DNA of 64,000 nt, from NCBI GenBank assembly GCA_046582185.1, contig JAYGEX010000039.1, positions 62,001 to 126,000 of the forward strand. The letters are read 5' to 3'. Source of the DNA: GCA-002726655 sp046582185 (lineage in GTDB: Bacteria > Pseudomonadota > Gammaproteobacteria > Pseudomonadales > Azotimanducaceae). Both the position numbers and the translations under genes were made by a program. Shown here piece after piece: positions 59,493 through 64,000 of this stretch. The notes beneath the pieces are model-generated. The model saw nothing but the letters and a program-made list of their open reading frames with translations. It was not told the origin of the DNA and did no database searches. Numbering within the stretch: position 1 is the first letter of the stretch; the number at the start of each line of letters is the position of its first letter.

Positions 59493-60398
59493 ATGCTCAT
59501 GTACACAGTATCATCAAAATTGGTCGTCGCAATATCAAGTAGCGCGCTATTTGATTTGAGGGCCAGTGATCAGGTGTTTCGCGAAGAGGGGCTAAAGGCA
59601 TATGCCAAGTATCAGATTGCCAGGGAAAATAATCCATTGGTGCCGGGCGATGCCTTTCCGCTGGTACGTAAGCTGCTGGCCATCAACGATCTGCAGGATA
59701 ATAAAGACCGGGTAGAGGTTATCCTGCTTTCCAGAAATACTGCAGATACCGGGCTGCGAATATTCAACTCAATACAACATCACGACTTGTCTATTGTTCG
59801 CGCTGCATTTACCGGTGGCACATCACCATACCGCTATATGCGCCCCTTTGGGTGCCAGTTGTTTCTGTCCACCAATCCCATTGATGTAACGGATGCACTT
59901 GATAATGGCATGGCTGCTGCAAGCATTCTAAGGGGGGCAATTTCCCCCAATACAGATGACATTCTGAAATTTGCCTTCGATGGTGATGCGGTTATTTTCT
60001 CTGATGAATCCGAACAGATTTATCAAAATGAGGGGCTCAGTGCCTTTGCCGAGAATGAGGCCGCCTCGGCAGACCAACCCATGTCAGGTGGCCCCTTTAG
60101 GTCTTTTCTTGCTGAATTGTACAAACTACAGAGTGAATTCCCCAAGCATGAGAGCCCGATTCGAACCGCCCTGGTTACTGCCAGGTCAGCGCCGGCGCAC
60201 GAGAGGGTTATTAAGACCCTGAGAGCGTGGAATATTCGCATCGACGAATCTCTTTTCCTGGGCGGCAAGGACAAGACGGGTTTTTTGGAGGCATACGGCG
60301 CTGATGTGTTCTTTGATGACCAGGCGGAACATTGTCAACTTGCCAGCAAAGTCGTACCTTCGGCACATGTATTACATGGAATTAAGAATCAAGGTTAA
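59493..60398 (+). CDS. 5'-nucleotidase (cytosolic NT5-type)
   Basis: A 301-residue 5'-nucleotidase-like protein. It resembles cytosolic NT5C1-type enzymes: LVVAISSSALFDLRASDQVF near the start, VILLSRNTADTGLRIF, FAFDGDAVIFSDESEQIY (Asp-rich metal/nucleophile motif) and VFFDDQAEHC. It would hydrolyse nucleoside monophosphates. An in-frame ATG also occurs at 59499. Its promoter region (about 60 bp) is shared with the divergent vWA gene. Confidence 0.82.
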   Translation: MLMYTVSSKLVVAISSSALFDLRASDQVFREEGLKAYAKYQIARENNPLVPGDAFPLVRKLLAINDLQDNKDRVEVILLSRNTADTGLRIFNSIQHHDLSIVRAAFTGGTSPYRYMRPFGCQLFLSTNPIDVTDALDNGMAAASILRGAISPNTDDILKFAFDGDAVIFSDESEQIYQNEGLSAFAENEAASADQPMSGGPFRSFLAELYKLQSEFPKHESPIRTALVTARSAPAHERVIKTLRAWNIRIDESLFLGGKDKTGFLEAYGADVFFDDQAEHCQLASKVVPSAHVLHGIKNQG

Positions 60399-60593
60399 AG
60401 CGGATACAGGCCGATATATTATCTGCCATACGCAATTTGGATTCCGTAAATCCTAATAAACATATCTATTCTTGGGGAGTATAGATATCATTGTTTTTAT
60501 AAGATTTATGTATATCGAATATGTATTGAAAGAGTGCGATAATTTCGCTTCTCACCGTCAAAATCACTACTCTCATTAGCGTGGAGGGGGTAT

Positions 60594-61568
60594 ATGAAAC
60601 TGCAACAGCTCCGTTATATTTGGGAAGTTGCTCACCATGACCTGAATGTCTCGGTGACCGCCCAAAGCCTGTTTACCTCTCAGCCTGGTATCAGTAAGCA
60701 GATCCGCCTCCTGGAGGATGAACTAGGGGTTGAGGTCTTTGCCCGCAGCGGCAAACATCTCACCAGAATAACGCCCGCCGGGGAAACTATCATTGAAAAA
60801 GCCGGCGAAATTCTAAGGAAAGTCGATAGCATTAAGCGGGTTGCACAGGAATTCAGTAATGAAAAATCCGGTAGCCTGAAAGTCGCAACCACACATACCC
60901 AGGCCCGCTACGCCTTGCCGCCGATGATAAGCAAGTTCATCGAAATGTATCCAAAAGTTTCATTGCACATGCACCAGGGTACGCCCATGCAAATTGCAGA
61001 GATGGCAGCCAGCGGAACGGTAGATTTTGCCATTGCAACCGAGGCCATGGAACACTTTGGTGACCTGGTGATGTTGCCCTGCTATCGCTGGAATCGTTGC
61101 ATCGTTGTACCGGAGAATCACCCCTTAACCAAGATCTCTACCTTGACCCTTGCAGATATTGCCGCACACCCAATTGTTACCTACGTCTTTGGTTTTACCG
61201 GCCGCTCCAAATTGGATGAAGCATTTATGCAGCAGGGCCTGAAGCCACAAGTTGTATTTACCGCAACGGATGCGGATGTTATCAAGACATATGTTCGCCT
61301 TGGGCTGGGTGTTGGGATTATGGCGCAGATGGCCTATGACCAGGAGCAAGATGAAGGACTAGTCTCGTTAGATGTTGGACACTTGTTTGATGTGAGCACC
61401 ACGATGATTGGCTGTCGGCGTGGCACATTCCTGCGCGGCTACATGTACGAATTTATGACACTGTTTGCCCCGCACCTGACAAGGGAAATTGTAACGGAAG
61501 CGTTCGAATTAAATAATAACGCTGAAATTGAAAAGCTGTTTTCGAATATCGAACTCCCGGTTCGTTAA
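60594..61568 (+). CDS. cysB: LysR-type regulator CysB
   Basis: A 324-residue LysR-type regulator with an N-terminal helix-turn-helix (SVTAQSLFTSQPGISKQIRL) and an effector domain. MKLQQLRYIWEVAHHDLNVS is the CysB signature, and THTQARYALPPMISKFIEMYP and PCYRWNRCIVVPENHPL are also CysB-specific. CysB activates cysteine biosynthesis genes with N-acetylserine as inducer. GGAGGGGG precedes the ATG. thrH follows 22 bp later, probably co-transcribed. Confidence 0.95.
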   Translation: MKLQQLRYIWEVAHHDLNVSVTAQSLFTSQPGISKQIRLLEDELGVEVFARSGKHLTRITPAGETIIEKAGEILRKVDSIKRVAQEFSNEKSGSLKVATTHTQARYALPPMISKFIEMYPKVSLHMHQGTPMQIAEMAASGTVDFAIATEAMEHFGDLVMLPCYRWNRCIVVPENHPLTKISTLTLADIAAHPIVTYVFGFTGRSKLDEAFMQQGLKPQVVFTATDADVIKTYVRLGLGVGIMAQMAYDQEQDEGLVSLDVGHLFDVSTTMIGCRRGTFLRGYMYEFMTLFAPHLTREIVTEAFELNNNAEIEKLFSNIELPVR

Positions 61569-61590
61569 CAAGCCAAAAAAGGGAAAATGA

Positions 61591-62199
61591 ATGGATGTTG
61601 TTTGTCTTGATCTCGAAGGCGTTCTGGTGCCGGAAATATGGATTCTCTTTGCAGAGAAGACTGGCATTGAAGAGCTTATGGCAACAACGCGAGATATTCC
61701 GGATTATAATGAGTTGATGGCCCAGCGCCTCCACTTACTTAAACGGAACAATTTGAAGTTAGCTGATATTCAAGCGGTCATCGGTGAAATGGAACCGCTG
61801 CCTGGCGCCAAGGAATTTCTGGACAGTTTGCGGCAGAGTTACCAGCTCATTATTCTTTCAGATACATTTTATGAATTTGCGCAGCCACTAATGCGCCAGC
61901 TGGATTGGCCAACCCTGTTTTGTCATCAGCTACAGATCTCAGAGAGCGACGAAGTAGTGGGCTATACACTTCGCCAGGTTGACCCAAAACGAAAATCCGT
62001 TCAGGCACTAAAGCAGCTGGAATATAGGGTGTTTGCAGCTGGGGATTCCTACAACGATACAACTATGCTCGAAGAGGCCGATGCCGGTTTTCTTTTCCGG
62101 GCGCCCGAGAATGTTGTCGCTGAGTTTCCGCAGTATCCGGTGACCAATGATTATTCTGAATTGCGGATGTTTATTGATAAGGCAGCATTGACTGGTTGA
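61591..62199 (+). CDS. thrH: Bifunctional phosphoserine phosphatase/homoserine phosphotransferase (ThrH)
   Basis: A 202-residue HAD-fold protein with the ThrH start VVCLDLEGVLVPEIWI (nucleophile Asp plus Glu in place of the usual second Asp), LSDTFYEFAQPLM and AGDSYNDTTMLEEADAG. ThrH of Pseudomonas dephosphorylates phosphoserine and can transfer phosphate to homoserine. Together with serC at 44094 it would complete serine synthesis. It follows cysB by 22 bp. Confidence 0.93.
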   Translation: MDVVCLDLEGVLVPEIWILFAEKTGIEELMATTRDIPDYNELMAQRLHLLKRNNLKLADIQAVIGEMEPLPGAKEFLDSLRQSYQLIILSDTFYEFAQPLMRQLDWPTLFCHQLQISESDEVVGYTLRQVDPKRKSVQALKQLEYRVFAAGDSYNDTTMLEEADAGFLFRAPENVVAEFPQYPVTNDYSELRMFIDKAALTG

Positions 62200-62274
62200 T
62201 GCAGTCATTGGGGAGAGTGAAAAAGAAATACAAAATAGTTTGTATAGGTAGCTCGCCTGAGGCTTTTCCGTATT

Positions 62275-63387
62275 TTACCTACGCTCCAGCGCGATCAATA
62301 AATCCTCAATGAGGTCGTCAACATGCTCAAGGCCCACGGATATTCGAAGTAGATCGTCTGGCGTGGTTGAGTCCGGGCCCTCTACGACAGCTCGATGTTC
62401 GATCAAACTTTCTACACCGCCAAGACTGGTGGCTTCAGTGAACAACTTTGTTCCGGAGGCAACCGCTGCCGCTTGTTCCGCACCGCCGACCACCTGGATA
62501 GACAACATGCCACCAAAATCGCTCATTTGCCTGGCAGCGATCTCATATCCCGGATGAGAAAATAGTCCAGGATAATGAACCGTATGAACTTGTGGATGTT
62601 GTGACAGTCGTTCTGCGATAGCTTTTGCATTGGCGCAATGACCACGCATTCTGTACGCCAAGGTTCGGATACCGCGGAGCAATAACCAACAGTCGAAAGG
62701 TGACGGCACCGCGCCCGCAATCTTCTGGATGGTGCGAATCCGTTCTTCAAATTCCGGTTCATCTTTCACAATTACGATGCCACCGATAAGGTCGCTATGA
62801 CCGCCTAAATACTTGGTAGAGCTATGAACGACGAGGTCAGCACCAAGTTCCAGTGGGCGTTGCAGAAGGGGAGTTGCCCAGGTTGCATCCACTCCAAACA
62901 GCAGCTTGGCGTTCTTGGCGATTTCGCTTATAGCTCGTATGTCGGTGATCTTTAACAAGGGGTTCGATGGTGTCTCTGCCCAGATCAGGCTGGTGTTTGA
63001 GCGAATATTGGCCTTCACAGCTTCAAGGTTTGTCATATCAACCAGCGAATATTCTAGGCCCCATCTTGAAAACACACTTGCTGTTAATTCTTTTACGCCA
63101 AAGTAGATGTCGTCCGGAAGGATAATGTGATCTCCCGAACTTAAAGATTGGAAGACGGCGCTGATGGCTGCCATACCAGAGGCGAATGCCATGGCGCTAT
63201 CTCCACCTTCCAGGGCGGTTAGACAGGTTTCCAGGGAGTGTCTATTTGGATTGTTGATCCTGGAATAGAAAAGATCATTGGCATTGCCTCTATGGAACGT
63301 GCTCGACATATGAATGGGGGGCATCACTGCGCCGAATTCTTCGTCCAGCTCTCTTCCAGCCTGTATTGCAATTGTTTCAAAATTCAT
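62275..63387 (-). CDS. metB: PLP-dependent trans-sulfuration enzyme (cystathionine gamma-synthase-like)
   Basis: A 370-residue Cys/Met metabolism PLP enzyme with LFYSRINNPNRHSLETCLT, ASGMAAISAVF, the PLP lysine in HSSTKYLGGHSDLIGG and the C-terminal VGLEHVDDLIEDLLIAL. It fits cystathionine gamma-synthase or O-succinylhomoserine sulfhydrylase; the reaction type cannot be decided by eye. The ATG at 63387, with GGAG before it, is chosen; it lies 1 bp after the transglycosylase stop. metA at 51445 makes its substrate. Confidence 0.85.
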   Translation of the reverse strand: MNFETIAIQAGRELDEEFGAVMPPIHMSSTFHRGNANDLFYSRINNPNRHSLETCLTALEGGDSAMAFASGMAAISAVFQSLSSGDHIILPDDIYFGVKELTASVFSRWGLEYSLVDMTNLEAVKANIRSNTSLIWAETPSNPLLKITDIRAISEIAKNAKLLFGVDATWATPLLQRPLELGADLVVHSSTKYLGGHSDLIGGIVIVKDEPEFEERIRTIQKIAGAVPSPFDCWLLLRGIRTLAYRMRGHCANAKAIAERLSQHPQVHTVHYPGLFSHPGYEIAARQMSDFGGMLSIQVVGGAEQAAAVASGTKLFTEATSLGGVESLIEHRAVVEGPDSTTPDDLLRISVGLEHVDDLIEDLLIALERR

Positions 63388-63388
63388 T

Positions 63389-64000
63389 TTACTCCGCCCC
63401 ATAACGAAGTTGGCGATATTGATTGTGATAGTTCATTACTTTTACAACGTATTGTCTGGTTTCAGGATAGGGCGGGATGCCATCGTATTTTTCCACAACA
63501 GATGCGCCAGCATTATACGCGGCAACAACTAGCGGGATTTGGCCATTAAACCTGTCCATTAGTTTTCGCAGGTGTTCAATGCCGCCGTTGATGTTTTGCT
63601 TCGGATTATATCGGTCTTTGACCTTGTATTGGTCTGCGGTTGCTAGCATAAGTTGCATGAGTCCGGTTGCGCCCTTTTTTGATACAGCGTCAGGGTTAAA
63701 ACCTGATTCTACTTGAATCACAGCTTCAACGAGGGCCGGGTCAATACCAAACTCAATGCTGGCAGCGCTGATGTAAGATTTAAATCTGGTGGCGTCGCCG
63801 GTTGATATAGGCCTGTTTGCCAGGATGTGTCCCGCGTTTTCAAGGGAATCCCTTTTATTGATGAGTTGATAACCCCGCATTGGACGATCGGAAATTAGGC
63901 GTTCGCCATTAGGTCCTTTGTAGAAGTAGATTTCGGCATGAGCTGTGCATGTGAAGCACAATATTGATAGCGTCAAGATTAACCTTGTTTGGATTAATAA
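63389..64000 (-). CDS. Lytic transglycosylase (SLT domain), start outside the window
   Basis: At least 203 residues; the frame is open to the window edge, so the start is missing. A signal peptide (ILTLSILCFTCTAHA) precedes a short DUF4124-like segment (IYFYKGPNGERLISDRP). The lytic transglycosylase domain follows, with catalytic Glu in VIQVESGFNPDAVS, then GATGLMQLM and NINGGIEHLRKLM, and ends AAYNAGASVVEKYDGIPPYPET. It cleaves peptidoglycan to 1,6-anhydro products in the periplasm. The metB-like gene starts 1 bp after its stop. Confidence 0.9.
   Translation of the reverse strand, partial: LLIQTRLILTLSILCFTCTAHAEIYFYKGPNGERLISDRPMRGYQLINKRDSLENAGHILANRPISTGDATRFKSYISAASIEFGIDPALVEAVIQVESGFNPDAVSKKGATGLMQLMLATADQYKVKDRYNPKQNINGGIEHLRKLMDRFNGQIPLVVAAYNAGASVVEKYDGIPPYPETRQYVVKVMNYHNQYRQLRYGAE

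Noticed and set aside
1..64000. tRNA, rRNA, CRISPR, prophage or IS elements
   Set aside because: Looked for tRNA T-loop motifs, spaced repeats and transposase motifs; none found by eye.

Overview
The window looks like chromosomal DNA of a free-living, probably marine gammaproteobacterium. The clues are a CysB regulator next to a ThrH-type phosphoserine phosphatase, a TonB2-type (TtpC) energy-transduction operon, glutathione reductase with four glutathione S-transferase (GST) family proteins, and RsgA. Base composition looks moderate. I see no rRNA, tRNA, CRISPR array, prophage or insertion sequence. Genes lie on both strands in short operons. Several loci are decaying: a CmcJ/NvfI-type oxygenase-like gene with an internal deletion, a tctA gene with frameshifts, and a MATE gene with an N-terminal homopolymer frameshift.

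Layout. 1-1603: partial Lrp/AsnC regulator, divergent from alanine dehydrogenase. 1663-6291: GST, CoA-transferase, an unknown protein, an alpha/beta hydrolase, nitroreductase and another GST. 6334-9863: the broken CmcJ-like gene, a short-chain dehydrogenase (SDR), a self-contained small transcription unit, a GNAT acetyltransferase and an epimerase-like reductase. 10078-15426: hotdog-domain protein carrying a 30-bp tandem duplication, crotonase, phytanoyl-CoA dioxygenase-like protein and an S9 peptidase lipoprotein. 15436-19628: coxG-coxS-coxL-coxM, a form II CO dehydrogenase-type molybdenum hydroxylase. 19807-21604: a DsbA/FrnE-like gene with TGA in place of the first active-site Cys, downstream of a CinA/NadD-like fusion. 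21798-25785: small proteins, LeuB-like dehydrogenase, LysE exporter and a large nested palindrome (attC-like). 25786-35812: NamZ-type muramidase, DOMON-like protein, glutathione reductase, metallophosphoesterase, Na+/amino-acid symporter, PreP-like M16 protease and GST. 36163-41363: DUF3450-TtpC-ExbB-ExbD-TonB-TPR operon ending in a strong terminator. 41429-55577: rsgA, tctA remnant, serC, nucleotide-transporter-like protein, S1/P1 nuclease, GGDEF protein, SDRs, MATE, metA under a SAM-II riboswitch, aminotransferase and gph. 55634-64000: GST, a vWA-DnaJ-RDD-acyl-CoA dehydrogenase operon, 5'-nucleotidase, cysB, thrH, a metB-like gene and a partial lytic transglycosylase.

How the genes fit together. 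Sulfur and serine metabolism recur (serC, thrH, metA, metB-like, cysB). Thiol and electrophile handling is also prominent (gor, four GSTs, nitroreductase, the DsbA-like protein). Acyl-CoA genes (CaiB, crotonase, PhyH-like, hotdog, acyl-CoA dehydrogenase) suggest degradation of lipid- or terpenoid-like substrates.

The most unusual locus is 19807-20427. The reading frame is intact apart from an in-frame TGA that turns the CPWC motif into X-P-W-C. A 7-bp hairpin with a 5-nt GGTCA loop begins at a distance from the TGA that suits a bacterial SECIS, so this may be a selenoprotein. A second anomaly, an ATC codon where the start should be, keeps gene decay as a real alternative.
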